A stretch of 64,000 nucleotides of DNA, taken from NCBI GenBank assembly GCA_023055355.1, contig JALJCS010000037.1, positions 2,418,001 to 2,482,000 of the forward strand, written 5' to 3'. Of this stretch, positions 23,821-38,500 are shown in pieces. Made by a program: the position numbers and the translations under genes. The DNA comes from Agelaius tricolor (taxonomy: Eukaryota > Chordata > Aves > Passeriformes > Icteridae). The notes beneath the pieces are model-generated. The model was not told the origin of the DNA. It searched no databases and saw nothing but the letters and a program-made list of their open reading frames with translations. The stretch's first letter is position 1. Every line of letters begins with the position of its first letter.

Positions 23821-26800
23821 CAGAAGCCCCAAGATATTTAGAGGGTGGCTGTGATTAAACCTTATTAAGAGCTGTAGGCACTTGGATGCTCTTATTTAAC
23901 ACCCTTGGGGCTACCTCTAATCCAGGTGATATATTAAAAGAATTAAGAATTCAAGTATGAAGAGCATAATAGACTTTATGCAGAAAAACTGAGAGCAGAG
24001 GAAGCCTTTTTGTAGGGGTAAACTGAAGAATATTTCTAGAGCAGTTGGAAACACAGAATTAGGACATTTAGTTATTTGTACTTTCTTTAGACTTATTAGA
24101 AATCAGGGTGAGAACTGACTGGGCTGAAATGGCAGAGCTGAGAGATGATCTCAGCTCTCCCAAGTCCCAGCTCGCTGCCATTCCCACATTCCTGGCTCTC
24201 CCCTGAGCTCTTGCTGCTTTGCTCCTGATGGAATAGAAACAGCAATGGATGTTCAGGCAGCATTTCTTTGCTCTTCTCATCATCAGCCAGGTCATTCCTA
24301 ACAAACATAAATCAGCAAAGTCTCTAGGGCCCAGTAACTGGAAGGCACCTCTTGATTGCTGGGTTCCATATCCTGTTATTGCAGGCATCTCACCCCATAA
24401 TCTGTTTTTCGCTTCTCTTTAATTATTGCATGTTTTCAGCAGTCATTTTCTCCCAGCTGTATCTCTGCTTTTCATTGAATTCATGAGATTTGCTCAATAT
24501 AATCAATATTTCATTGATCAAAGGTGTCACTGGAATAAGACCACCTCCAGTCCCTGAATTTTTACTCTGCTTTGAAAAAGAGCCAAACTTATTGTTTGGT
24601 TTGGAAAATTCTGTTCTCTCTCTGAGATCCTGAACAAGGATAGACCTGGAGAGATTTTCCATGGCTAAGAGGACAAAACATGTGAAACAAAAGTAGTTTA
24701 TAATGGAATAATCATGGTAATTTACCTCAAAATAGTCACTGTACAACAGAAGGTTTAGTCTCTCATGGGTCTCCTTTTATGCTTATCATTCAGAATTTAC
24801 CAGAGCTCTTTCACATTTTATGGATGTTGGCTTCAGTGGATTATTTCTCCTTCCTCTTTGTGGGACTGTCATGCTGATAGCTTTGAAATATGAGCCTTTG
24901 CTAAATTCTAAATTGTACACAAAGCAATTAATTAAAATTCCTTCCAAAACAGCCCTGGCAAAGCCCTGGCAGTGCTGCTCTCCGGCCAAGGTGGAATGGG
25001 TGGAGGCTAAAATGCATCCAAGTTGATTTATTTCATGATGGTGTGCAGTAGGATCTGTGAAGCAGAGACCCTGCAGCTTCCCCAAAACAGGAACATCACC
25101 TCAGAGCTGTAGCCAAAGGTGAAAACTGAGCTGGAGTGAAGAGTTCAGGCTTAGCTCAGTGATATTTAATGCAGTACCCATGAATTGTTTAAATTGTTTA
25201 ATTGCAGTTCTTTGAAAGAGTCTGAGGCATAAATGTGATCACAGGACCTCTCATAGGATTTCAGATAATCTAAAATTCCTGTTGTTTTCATGACTAATTC
25301 CAGTGGCATGGGCAAAGCCCTTGGGATGGGTGATGGATGCATTGATGGATGTCATTTGTGACAGCTCAGGAGCCAATCCTGAATTAAGTGCAGAGCAGCT
25401 CCCATCTCTGCACTCAGAGTGTTCTGGGCCATGTCTGTGCTCAGCCCCAGAGCTGCACTGCTCTGAAATGTGCAGTGCCAGCAGCAGATGGGACACAGGT
25501 GGCATCCAGAGCCCTGAGCTGTGGCTGCTCACCCACATCAAACACAAACTGCTGGTTTGTCCTGGAATGAGAAGGATTCAAGTCACAAAGGCAGGCACAT
25601 CCAGAGGAAAATGTGCTTTTATAAGCCACAAATGCCTTCTGGGAGGTGTTTGAACCACTGTGGTGGGACTCAGCAAAGCTGCATCAGCTTCCTCTGGCTT
25701 GCAGTGGGTAAAATACCTCAGCAAAAAGGCAGAGGCTCCTGGGGAGCTTGGGATTCTCAGTGCCAGCCTCTCCATGTCCCAGTTTTCTGTATTTAAAGTG
25801 GAGGAGTGTGCTTTGTTTATCCATTATAATTCAAAAAGCTTTCAAAGAGGCTCTTTGCCTTTCTCCAGCACATGTGGATGCCATGAGGCTCCTCTTGTGG
25901 GGCTGTGGACATCACTGAGTCCCTTCTGTGACAGAAAAAGTGGGTTTGTGTCCCTTGTATCCCTACACTTCAGCTCCTCTAGTTGAACAACTTTTAAAAC
26001 TTCCTTCCAGTTGTTTCCTCTCTGCCCCTTTCTCCATGGAGTTTTTCCAGAGGATACTTTCTTGCTTTTTCCCTCTTTTTCACTCTCATTGCACTCCCAC
26101 AACTATTTTAGTTAATGCTTATCTCCCTTTGTCATTTCCAGGAAGAGCTTTAGTCTGAAATATGGCATAGGTGGGGTGGCAAAGGTTTTTATTCAGGGCT
26201 TTTACATTTTGCTATTTATTAAAGGGAGGTCACCAAGCCTGGATCTATAATTTTGTGTGGGTTTCCCAGATGTGGGATTTCTCATCTAGAAAACTGTAGA
26301 GCATTTGCAGGGTGTTTATTCTTTGTAACCTGGCCATGGAGGAAGAAGTGAAGTTGTTTGACCATAAATTCAAGGTAAGTCCTCAATCTAGAGACTGGAT
26401 GGATTCCTGCCTATCACTCTGCCCTTTATCTGATAAAGGCAATCAGCTTCCTCGTGTCCCCTTTGAAAGTTATGATTCTCTTCTCACCTCTTTGTGCAGC
26501 TGATTTAAGGCTTTGAAGAAAATTCCTGAATTATGAAAATTTCCCTTTGGAGCTTCACACCCTCAGGGCTTGCTCATATCTGTGGGGTCTAATTGGGGTT
26601 GAAACAATTGCCACACTTCTCTGCACACACATTCTCTGGGAGCCTTGGGGAACACAGTGGTTTTTCTGAATTACTCTAAATTCAGCTGCCTTAAAATTCC
26701 TCTCCTTAGAATGGTTAAAATGTGAATAAAGAGGGAAAAAAAAAAAAAAGGAGGGGTGACAATTTGGCTTTGATCATTTCTGCTGAAAAGATTCAGGCCT

Positions 26801-29800
26801 GATGGCTTAGGACTGTTATGAATTTCTGCTCTCTACTGTGATTTAATGGAGTTTGACCTGCACTGAGTATCCCTGCTGATTCCTTCACCCTGTTGGAATT
26901 GGGAATGGAAAGAAAATTATTTTCTGCAGTTATGAATGCGTGGAACCAGCAGTGAATGATGAAGTCAGAGCTGTTCATGTTTTGCCCTGACGCATCAAAA
27001 CTTCCCGGTCCCCCCAGCCCCTTTGCTTTGAGAACATTTCAATTGACTTCAGATTTAATCCACTTTTTCTGGAGAAGATTCCCAGAGCCTCAGGAATCAC
27101 AGAGTCTTGGTGAAACCAGCCCAGCACTCTGGCTTGGAGGGGTTGCACCTTTTGAGGCCTTGCCTTGTTAAAATGCCCTCTGGTCTCAATTTCTGAGTCC
27201 TGTGGAGCAGCCCTGCTTGCATTCCTGGCAGAAAATGCCCCAATTGTCCATGTCTGCAGACAGGCAATGGTATCAATATCCCCAGGAGATGATAACTCTT
27301 TTTGTCCTGGTGGCAGTAGCTGAGGAGGGGGCAGTGGTAGCTCCACATGTGCCCTGCTGGGCACTCCAGGCCGCAGGGAACACACAGCTCCCACCTTGCT
27401 GGTAACCCTGGAACCCTGAACTCCCTACAGGTAACAGATCACAGAAAACTCCTTTGGGTTAGCAATTTACAGACCTCAAAATGCCCCTTAGTGTGTTCCC
27501 TGGAGAGGCCTTTGGCTCTTCTCCAGCTGACTCTTCCTCCCTGTCACAATCCAGCCTGCTGCTATTTCACCCAGATTTTAACAAGATGTGCTTGAATCCA
27601 GTATGGTGCTGACAATATTTGATCCCTTCCCACTGAAATGTAGGAAATATCTGCTTAGACAGGAATTATTTCCTTCCCCCCCCCCCCAGCTCTCTTTTTT
27701 CCCTGCCATTTTCATGTCTAATTTCCAAGTCATGACATGCAGAGGGTGTCTGAGCAAATCTAATCAGCCTTCTGCCTTCGTTAGGAAGGACAGCTGAGAT
27801 GGAGTTTTTAACACCTCCATTCCTTCCTTGCTGCAATCTGTTTTGATTAAAATTGCACAGGGCTCTCATCTGCATATTTATCATTCCACATACCCACAAA
27901 TCATCTCACAATTCTGCCACTCCTGAACCTTCAGGAGAGACTGGAGTGCTACAGCAGGACTTTAAAGTATGCAGGCATTAATTTAGTTTCTCACACCTGC
28001 TGCTTTCCAGCAAATATGGCTTTGGGGAAGGGAAATATTCATGCATTACCTTTGCTTAGTATTCCCCAGGAGTCAGGATTCCTGGGGGTTTTTTCAAGAT
28101 TGATTGAAAATTTCCTATTAAGAAACAAATTTCTAATTAAATGGAAAGGTCCTGAAAAAGTTCTGATGCTGAGAGGGGGGCAAGGGGAAGGGGGATGTCT
28201 AAACAAAGAAATAACCCTTTTTAATAACATTTTTTCAGGTTTTTATAGCTAGACTGTGACATGCTTTCAAATCTTCAGATGAAAGGGCTGCAGTGGAAAT
28301 GAAAATTATTCCTTCCCTTTGTGCTATTGACAGTCCACCTTACCTCCACCACATATTATTAAGTGGATCACCAGGCAGTGATCAAGTTTGTAAGGAGAGT
28401 TTTCTAGAAATAGCCCTTTTCTGCTCTTTGGTTAAAATCTAACTTTTAAAGTTAATGTTCACGTAAGAAAATTCTTACCTGAATCTCCTTTTCCCCCAGC
28501 TGGTACTGCAGAGATGCTACAATTTGCTTCTCAATTCATAATCTCTATTTTTTAATCGGATATTTAAGATGTGTGAGAGGCCACAACACATTTTTTTCTT
28601 ATTTAAATCAAGGTGGTGCCTCAGAGAGCAGGAGAGCAGGAGATAACTCTTGCCCAAGGAGGGTGGGAAGGTGCCTGTGACCAGATGGGGAGAACACAAG
28701 CTCTGGATTTCTTGTCCTGCATGACGAGCAGAAAGTTTTGCAGATCATCCACATCATCATGTCCGGGATTTTCATAGTCAGAGTAGCAGGAAGATCTGAG
28801 GGCACAGCTCATTAGGATGATAGGTGCTCCCTATTAGGCAAAATATTTGTAAAACTGGACACCCTCTGGGTCATACAAACCTCTCCAAGTACCTGAGAGA
28901 CATCACCCAGCTCCTCTTACAGACCACAAGGCCAAACTCATGCTGGGAGGGGTCATTTTCTGCCAGCCTTTGCTGCAAGACTTTTAGGTGCCCCTAAATA
29001 ATCCAGCAGCTGATGTCTGCAAAGAAAATATCCAGAGGATTTCTCCAAGAGGCAGGTTTAAAATGCAATCCACACAAGCTGCTCTGAAGGGAAGAGGAGG
29101 GAAAATGAAGGTTCAGCAGATCCTGGCAGTCACTGTGGCTTCATTTCTCTCCTGCTCCTGGGTGGTCAATTGTGGTCAGAGCTGTTGTTTGGATGTGTCT
29201 GAGGAGCTGGGGCTGGAGAGAAGGATGTCCTCTGTGTTCCCCAGCCAAAACCATGGCTAATGTATAAAGAACTGCAGGAAGGTGTCTTGTTCTGTAGGTG
29301 TCAGATGCAGGAGTGGAGCTCAGCTGACCACACTGGGCCCGTGGCAGATGGGATGAGAAACACCTGATGGGGATGAATTAGCTCAGACATCACACGAAGT
29401 GCCAAAGCACAGGGGGCACAGAGCAGGCAAGCAATGCTGCTCCTAGACCACCATGATGTTTCTCCAGAAACTTCAAAAGGATGCCAGCCCAGAGATGTTA
29501 ATTCTTCCAGTTTCATCTGTGAGCTGAGAAGTTTGGCTGCTTCTAATGCTGCAAGTGTCCTCTCAGAGTCCTGCTGTTCATGTGGCTTTCCCCAGGAGTG
29601 AAGGTGACAGTGACAGTGGCTCTTGCCAGAAGAGGTTTTTAATTTTCCAGGCATATTAAAGAAATCACAGTCTATGCCATGATTAAGTGATTTGTCAACT
29701 CACATTGGTCAGCAGAAAAAAAGCGCGACTTCCTTGGTTTGGGCAAGGCCCTCATTCCTGTGGGTTGGGATTTACAGAAGCCATAAAGGAATGGATGCTC

Positions 29801-31905
29801 AACTTTCACTAAAATTCAGTGAGAATGAGATGCAGAGCTGCCTCCAGTTTGTTCCATTTTCCACTGGTGATCCATCTGTCAAGCAGCCTGTCCCTTCAGT
29901 GACTACTTGAGGGTTAGGCACCAGTTTTGGCTGTATGACCTTGTCCTGGGGCAAAAAGTGCATAGCAGCACATGGAATTGCATGGGAAGCACTTTGCAAA
30001 GCCCAAATGGGAGTGCTAGAGACTAAAATCCCACTTTAAATACAGTCCTGAACACATTTCATGAACTGGCACCCCAGTTTAGGGATTGAGTCAGAAATGA
30101 GACCTGGACCATGTCTGTCTCTGTTATTCTTTATTAATAATCTTGTGATCTCTTCTGGTGCAGACAGGGCTTGCAGAAATATTTGAGCAAATGGGGTAAG
30201 TGTTAGAAATGCCTTAAAGCTGAATGGTTCTCCGTAACAAGGAAAAAACCTTCCCTGCTGCTTGTTTACTTCTGATTTATTCCCCAGTAAAAAGGGGTGA
30301 AGTTTGCCCATTCCCTACAAAACCCACTAAACTCCAGTGAAGTGTCTGATGTGTTATTGTCATTCCCTCACAAATGCAGCTTGGGATAGCATGGGAAAAA
30401 CAATCCCTCCACTTTGGGGGAATCAGAAGGGTGGAAGAGGCTGGTCTCTCATCTGACAAATAAATTAGCATCAAACCCATGATGTTTAGAGAATAAATTG
30501 CTGTTTCCTCCATTACTGGCATTTCATAGCTTGCAACCACTGAAAGCACAGTCACTGATCTAACCATTAAACCAAGATCTTCTGGGAGAGGGAAGGAAAA
30601 CAAATGCTGAGATGACATTTATTAGGTGTGCTTGTTCAGGCAGTCCATTACTGCTCTGGCTCCGCACTCTACGTGCTCAGGGGCTGATCCTGCATGGAAG
30701 TCAATGGATGGCTTTGCACTCCCCTGGCTCACTCCACTGAAAAGGAACAGGCACAGACTGAGGAGGAAGAGGAAATAGTGGAGCTAATTGAAAGGAATGA
30801 GTTTCAGGAGGAGCTGTAGAGCCCAGCCAGGTGCTTGTAACTGTACACGAGTTATTGTGCTAAAGCTGAGGAAAGATCAGGCAGTGGGAAATGCTGCCTG
30901 ATAGAAAGGGATATTGGCTGCTAAAAAGGCATTTTTACACATGTAGTTTTATTGCTGTCTCTGTTGTTGGAGTCTCTGCTTCTCTTGTGCCTCACTACTT
31001 TTATACTAAAATATCTCTGTGATACAAGCACTGGCACCAGAACCTTCCACCAGCAGAGAGTTCCATTTATCTTCATGCTCTTGATAAATCATCATATAGT
31101 GGAACTTACTATGGAGCTACAAGCCTTGGAGTTCAGATTCTACAGCAATCTTGGAGTAATTTAAAACATATAGAAAAGGGATGGAATGAGCTTGGTGGTG
31201 TTGATGCACCTTTTGACAATGTCTTGAGTTTCTTACATGGTCCAAACCTGAGCAGCCTTCAAGCATTGGAGGGATGAAGGAAATACAGAATTTAACATTG
31301 GTTAAATCATAACAGAACACATGTTTATTTCATCTACCTCTGTTTTCAGTTGAGCTGAGACTCAGTAAGCATCTTTGCCCCAGTCTTCTGCTTGAGGCAG
31401 TTAAACTTTCTACAACCCACTGTATTTGCTCTAACCTGGAAATAACAGCAGCTTTCTTCCTGCCTGGTGGCGTTTCCTTCAGAATCACAATGAGATCCTG
31501 GAAAACCACTGTTATTATACATCAAGCAAGCTCAGCAGCTTGGGTGAAGTGTGATGGTCCTGTGGTAAAAATTCAGCATTCTGATGTAAAATAAAAAACC
31601 TAAAATAGTTGAAGTACTAAAACACTGGAACGTATTTGCAGGTGTTTAATACTAGACAAAAAAATAACAAGTGGAAGCAAAACACAAAAGAAAAGTAAAG
31701 AACAAAAGAAATAAGCATTTAAATTATTATTACTGTACTGTTCATTATCAATTTGAATTAGATCTGGAGTTCAGCTGTGTAAAACCTGAATATGTTGTAG
31801 AGCCAAGTGTGTTGTTCTCTGAGGATGCAGCACACAAGCAGTGTCACACCTTTGCTGGGTGGTGTAGCTGCTGTTAATCCCTTACACTGTTCCTTCTTCT
31901 TTTAG

Positions 31906-32500
31906 GGAACAAACACACCAGGAAAAAAAAAAGGCTCTCCAGCTTGGTTTGGCCTGGCTCTCCAATTTCTGCTGCAGATTACAAAGGCCAAGCAGAACTA
32001 AGACTCTCTCAGCCTCAAAAGGGAACCAGGCACCACAATGGGACTCCCCAGCCGGGTCTTGGCCTGTGCCATCCTCGCCTTGCTGTCCCAGCACGTCACT
32101 GGGGGACTCATCAAGAGAATTATCCGGCACAAGAGGGAGACTGGGCTGAATGTGACCTTGCCAGAGGATAACCAGCCTGTGGTTTTCAACCATGTCTACA
32201 ACATTAAGCTGCCCGTTGGCTCCCTCTGCTCCGTGGACCTGGACTCGGCGAGCGGCGACGCTGACCTGAAGGCAGAAATTGAGCCCGTCAAGAACTACGA
32301 GGAGCACACGGTGAATGAGGGGAACCAGATTGTCTTCACACACAGGATTAACATTCCCCGGCGGGCCTGTGGCTGTGCAGCTGCCCCAGACATTAAGGAT
32401 CTGCTGAGCAGACTAGAGGAGCTGGAGGGGCTGGTCTCCTCCCTGCGGGAGCAGTGTGCCAGCGGGGCTGGATGCTGTCCTAATTCCCAGGCAGTAGAAG
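31906..32500 (+). CDS. TNC: TNC exon 2: 5' UTR end, start codon, signal peptide and assembly domain
   Basis: The acceptor CTTCTTTTAG ends at 31905. The UTR runs to 32037, and coding starts at 32038 in a strong context (A at -3, G at +4). Residues 1-22 form a hydrophobic signal peptide. A basic stretch RHKR follows at 30-33 and looks like a cleavage site. An N-glycosylation sequon is at Asn38. The tenascin assembly region follows: Cys64, the CGC motif (111-113), leucine heptads at about 118-140 that trimerise three arms, and Cys140, Cys146 and Cys147, candidates for inter-trimer disulfides. The donor is GAAG|GTAAGG at 32501, and the exon ends in phase 1. Confidence 0.96.
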
Positions 32501-35500
32501 GTAAGGCGGGCTGGGGAGCTGCTCCTAGGGGAAATTCTTGTGCTGGCTGTAGATGTTGTTTAGAGTGATATTCCAATCTCTTTCAAGAATGAGCTCAAGT
32601 CAACCTTTTAAATTTGAATCGTAATCAAAACTGGGAATGTGTTTGGCCAGTGTGCAAGGTACATTCATTCACATTTCCACGGCTTTATGGATCTGTGGGT
32701 CAGGAGGTGGCCTGGGACCCCTTGTAGATGTGGCACTGAGCATGGACAGCACTTGGACATGGTAAATCTGTGTCAGAGTTAAGATTAAAACTCACAGTCC
32801 AAGCTCTTGGCTCCACTTTTTGTCCCCTTGAGGAAGCTGCCAATGTAACCATTTTCGCTTCCAAGTTTTCTTTAGCAGAGACCAATAAAAATACAGCAGG
32901 ACATAAGGCAATAGACAAGCACAAATAGTTATAGAAGAGGGAAAAATGTGTCTGTCTGGTTGATTTTTAAGTTGAGGGAAGCAGTTGGTCATATAAGAGA
33001 AGAAATACAAGTCTGCAGATTGATGCGTCCCTCTGAGCTCAGAGCAGCCTCCTGGTTGCTGATACAGCTGATGACACAACACAATGTGCTGCCTGACTTT
33101 TGTGTTCTGGGGTGAATGGATGAATGATGTTCCACAGTGATGCCCTAATGAAGCAGTCAGGAAAGCTGCTCAGTCAGTGGGAGAGGATTTTGAGAAGGAA
33201 GGAGGAATCCAGCATGCTCAATTACCAAGTCACTGGCAGGGGCTCCTCACTGGCATTAGAGTGAATTAAAGCTTTTCTGGCAAAGTAAATCTAGTTAGAG
33301 AAAGAAAGAAAGACTCTCATTTAAAAACTTTAAAAACTGATATCCTGAAGGGAACTAGGAAAATCAGAGCCCTTTTGGGTCATGAGTGCCACTCTGGCCT
33401 AAGGCATCCTAGTGCCACTGGCAGTAATGAACTTTGGGCTCGTTGGTGCAGGTCGCCTGGACACCACACCCTACTGCAGCGGGCACGGCAACTACAGCAT
33501 CGACATCTGCGGCTGCATCTGTGAGCCCGGCTGGAAGGGCCCCAACTGCAGCCAGGCCTCGTGTCCCAACGACTGCAACGACCAGGGCAAGTGCGTGGAC
33601 GGGCTGTGCGTGTGCTTTGAGGGCTACACAGGCCCAGACTGCAGCCAGGAGCTCTGCGCCCAGGGCTGCGGCGCCCACGGGCGCTGCGTGGGCGGGCAGT
33701 GCCTGTGCCACGAGGGCTTTGTGGGTGATGACTGCAGCGTGCCCCTGTGCCCCCACAACTGCCACGGCCGCGGGCGCTGCGTGGACAGCGAGTGTGTGTG
33801 TGATGAGGGCTACACTGGGGAGGACTGCAGCGAGCTCATCTGCCCCAACGACTGCTTCGACCGCGGGCGCTGCGTGAACGGCACCTGCTTCTGCGAGGAG
33901 GGCTTCACCGGCGAGGACTGCGGCGAGCTCGCCTGCCCCAATGACTGCCACGGCAATGGGCGCTGCGAGAACGGGCTGTGCGTGTGCCACGAGGGCTTTG
34001 TGGGCGACGACTGCAGCGAGAGGAGGTGCCCCAGCGACTGCCACAACCGCGGGCGCTGCGTGGGCGGGCGCTGCGTGTGCCACGAGGGGTACCTGGGCGA
34101 GGACTGCGCGGAGCTGCGGTGCCCCAACGACTGCCATGACCGCGGGCACTGTGAGAACGGGCAGTGCGTGTGCTACGAGGGCTTCATCGGGGAGGACTGT
34201 GGGGAGCTGCGCTGCCCCAATGACTGCCACAACCGCGGGCGCTGTGAGAACGGGCAGTGCGTGTGCCATGAGGGTTTCACTGGGGATGACTGTGGCCAGC
34301 TGCAGTGTCCCAACGACTGCCAGAACCACGGGCTGTGCGTCAACGGGCAGTGCGTGTGCGATGAGGGGTACACGGGTGAGGACTGCGCCGAGCTGCGCTG
34401 CCCCAACGACTGCCACAACCGCGGGCGCTGCGTGGAGGGGCGCTGCGAGTGTGACAATGGCTTCACAGGGGACGACTGTGGTGAGCTCTCCTGCCCCAAC
34501 GACTGCCACGGGCGTGGGCGCTGCATCAATGGGCGCTGCGTGTGCCACGAGGGCTTCATGGGTGAGGACTGCCGGGAGCGCTCCTGCCCCAGCGACTGCA
34601 ACAACGCGGGGCGCTGCGTGGATGGGCGCTGTGTCTGCGAGGATGGCTACATCGGGGATGATTGCTCTGATGGTAGGTGCAGCGTCCCTCTGAACTGCTC
34701 CCCGTGGGCCAGCCAACAGCCTTGGATGCTTTGGGAAGGTTTTCCATAGAGCTGGGCCTTGTTGGTGCTTTTCCAACATAGTCCAAGCATCAGGATCAGG
34801 GATGCAGCAACACCAGTAGCTCTTGGCATCCTGAAATATCAGGGATAAGTAGTGTAGCGGTTTCTGGTGGCTTTTGGTGGTCACCAATACAACAGGCTGC
34901 TGATGGTGTTGCAGTGCCTTTGTCACCTCCATTTCTGCTCCCACCACAATGTCTCTGGTGCTGTAGCCAGCACTGGCTTAGATTTGTCACCATGACCCTT
35001 TAGTTCCTCACAGTACCTCTTGATGCTAGGAAAAGAAGCTGAAGGAAGCTCTTCTAACTAAGGAGAAAAGGGAAATGGTCCAGAGTCTTCTCCACATGTG
35101 TTTATGTATTCATATATATACATATATACATATAAATACACAATACATATGTATATGGATGTATGTATATTAGATCTCACAGAAGATTACAGGAAAATCA
35201 TGGGATCAGCTGGAGTGGAAACTTAGCTATAAAGTCATATGCTTGGTTTCCCAAGACCAGTGACTCTATGGAAATTGATAGAAAATTTTGGCAGCCTGAT
35301 AATGACAGGCAATGCACCATAAATGAGGTCGTTTTCTTTAGTAGATCCTGGGGGAGAAATTGTGAAACTAAATTTTGGTAATGAAAGAGTACTTTGGGGC
35401 TGGGAACACTATAAAAGACAATGAATACCCTTTAAAAGAAATTCCCATCGTTCATCTCCTCCTCCTGGAAGGTGCCTAAGCCCACACTTTGTGATCTTGC

Positions 35501-38500
35501 ACAGGCAGATCTATTGCAAGTATTTATTCAAATAATAATGTTTTATTTTACTTTGGAAAAGCTGTGCAAATCCCAGGACTTCTAGCTCTACAATCACGTG
35601 TTGCTGCCAGTTGAATTAAACATCTGAATCCCTCGGGACCCAGCTATAGCACTCTTGTGCTGCAGCCATGAGAGGAGCAGCTGGAACACAGTCAGCCAGA
35701 GGTTGTGAGCAAGTGTGAGAGCAGAAATTGGCTTCTGGAAATGTCTGTAGTCTCCATCAGCTGAGCATTCCTTTCCTCAGCAGCTAATTTGTGGGACATG
35801 CCTTCCCCATTCCCTGCGTGTGAGATGAGCCTTAGGAACCGCTCCTGGGAAAATGTGAAACTGGGCAAGTCATTATTTCCTGAGCCTTGAGAACTTCTTA
35901 TAACTTTGGCTTGGCTTTTTTTTTTTTTACCCCCTTCCCATTCCCAGTGTCTCCTCCAACTGAGCTGACTGTGACCAACGTGACAGATAAAACCGTCAAT
36001 CTGGAGTGGAAGCACGAGAACCTCGTCAACGAGTACCTCGTCACCTACGTCCCCACCAGCAGTGGGGGCTTGGACATGCAGTTCACCGTGCCAGGAAACC
36101 ACACAGCTGCCACCATCCACGAGCTGGAGCCGGGGGTGGAGTACTTCATCCGTGTCTTTGCAATCCTGAAAAACAAAAAGAGTATTCCAGTCAGCGCCAG
36201 GGTAGCCACATGTGAGTTTAATGTTCCCTGTACTCATCCTTTTGTCTACTCCAGTTGCATCCCTCTTTTGGGGTGTTGCTTATTTTGTATTTTCTGTTTT
36301 CACTTTGTATATGTTTGCTTGCATCCCTTTCTTGGGGGTATTTATTTTGAAGTCTTTATTTTCAGTTCAGATATATTGATTTACATTCTGGTTTTGGGAT
36401 ATTATTTCTTTTGTATTTTCTACTTCCAATTCAAATGTTGGCCTGGAAAAAACAGCCTTCTGCACTTCCATTTTCTACTTTTTTCCAGTACCAGGGACTG
36501 TGTTAGAAGCACAGTTCACAAGCTCTTCTGCTCTCCATGTCGCCCAGTATGGTGTCTTTGTGAATTAAGAACCTTGGCTTCTTTATAAAAATGCACATTT
36601 CTTTATTATAATGTACATTTCTTTATGATTATGTTCTTTTCTATTATAAAATTTTAAAAATTCTGGTAATTCTTCCTGAGAAAAAAATTAAAAATGCAAC
36701 AGCATATAAAAGAGCAATATGAAATCACTTGAATTCAAACTATTTTGGCTAAAGTAGAGATTATATTTGTTTTGTATCTTTGCTATGATTTACTACATCT
36801 TACCTTTTATCTGCCTGTCTGTACTTCTGTTGTTCATCTTTTTGTTTTGTGCACATCACTGTCATATCTAAACATCCCAATATCAAAAGGTGCTCTTTAT
36901 TTCTGTCACTCAGCTCATTTCTGGAGAGCTGGGGCAGGATTCAGCGCTCCTGACTTCCAAAGTTAACACCAGGCTTCTTTCAAGAGGGCACAAAAAAGAG
37001 AATTTGAGGGTAAAATTCTTTTTATTCTAAGGTGACATTTAACCAGCTCAGGAAAGTCTCTCCAAAGCCACAATAACTGGATCTGAGAAGAGTTTAACCA
37101 CCTCAGCTGCAGATCCCCACCTGGCAGATATTTCTAGAAATGGAAAGATGCCCCACCCCAGTGTCCTATTTATGGGAATTTGACACTCATGTGAGAATAT
37201 CCTTTTCTTCTGCCACAGATCTGCCTGCTCCAGAAGGACTGAAATTCAAATCTGTTCGGGAAACATCCGTCCAGGTGGAGTGGGACCCGCTGAACTTTTC
37301 TTTTGATGGCTGGGAGCTGGTCTTCCATAATATGGTGAGGAAGCAGTTTCACGTATAGAATGAAAAATCCTGGATTTTTCTGTTTGTACTCACTGATTGT
37401 CCCATGTGTTCCAGAAAAAGGATGATAATGGTGACATAACCAGCAGCTTGAAAAGGCCAGAGACATCCTACATGCAGCCAGGTTTGGCACCTGGGCAGCA
37501 GTACAATGTGTCCATCCATATCGTGAAGAACAACACCAGAGGACCAGGACTGTCCAAAGTCATCACCACAAGTAGGCACAACCTGTGTTTGGTCTGGTTT
37601 TAGTTGGCCACCAACAAAACATCTGCTGTTTGGAGGTTTTGAAACAAGAGAAAGTCAGGCTCTACACTGTGAGTTACTGGGGGTAGAAAGGAAATAGTGG
37701 AGTTGCTAATGAATACAAGAGGAAAAAAAGAATTCCTCTCCACTTCACCTGTTTGAAGCAGAATGGAAATGTATGTCCAGCTTAGCAATGCACTTTTATT
37801 CCTTTTTCAAGATGAACATCAGCAAGAACTAGAACTCCTTGCTAGAATTTGTTTAATCCTGGTGATATTTGCATGAAGAGCGTGTGAAGGTGGGGAACCT
37901 CTTAGGGTTCCTGCTTGACTTTCTTTTGGCATCTCCTGGTTTGAAGGAGTTTTGATGGATTTGCTTCTGATGGATTGATTCCATCTGGAGTCCAAAACCA
38001 TAGGAACCAAAGGAAAAGCGTAAATGAGGATACTAATTTTAACTTTGTTTTGAATCATCAATTAAAAGCATAAGAATATGGGTGTTTTTCATGGCAGGAT
38101 TTCTTTTTAAAGCCCCTTTTCCCCTCTCTTTTGCTTGGTAACAGAGCTTGATGCCCCCAGCCAGGTGGAGGCCAAAGACGTCACCGACACCACGGCTCTC
38201 ATCACGTGGTCCAAACCCTTGGCTGAAGTTGAAGGTGTAGAGCTCACTTATGGCCCCAAGGACATTCCAGGGGACAGGACAACCATTGACCTCTCTGAAG
38301 ATGAGAACCAATACTCCATTGGCAACCTGAGGCCACACACAGAGTACGAGGTGACGCTGGTCTCTCGTCGAGGGGACATGGAGAGTGACCCTGTGAGGGA
38401 AGTCTTTGTCACAGGTGAGGGGCTGGGAAGGTGCCACAGGGACCACCCATCTCCCTGTGCTGTTTGTGTCTTGTTGCTGGAGTTGGCAGCTACTGATCAA

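Larger units (their letters stand above)
6474..31905 (+). other. TNC: TNC intron 1 (25.4 kb)
   Basis: Bounded by GTAAGT and TTTTAG. It contains CR1 fragments (about 7846-7955 and 17557-18068), two LTRs (21747-22131, about 23393-23820), an AT-rich degenerate tandem at 13276-13427, and long stretches without recognisable features (8000-13270, 13430-17550, 18070-21740, 23830-31900). Frames of 150-200 codons at 13414-13887, 15385-15942 and 16348-16941 on the minus strand show no known family and I do not call them genes. Large first introns often hold enhancers. Confidence 0.85.

Noticed and set aside
28621..28812. 63-codon minus-strand frame with an acidic SDYENPGHDDVDDL stretch
   Set aside because: It looked protein-like but is short, unmatched to any family I know, and has no splice or promoter context.
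33409..34947. 512-codon open frame on the minus strand opposite the EGF exon
   Set aside because: It is the mirror of a GC-rich, periodic coding exon: few TTA/CTA/TCA codons on the sense strand leave the opposite frame open. It runs across a TNC splice border and has an Ala/Val-rich repetitive composition.
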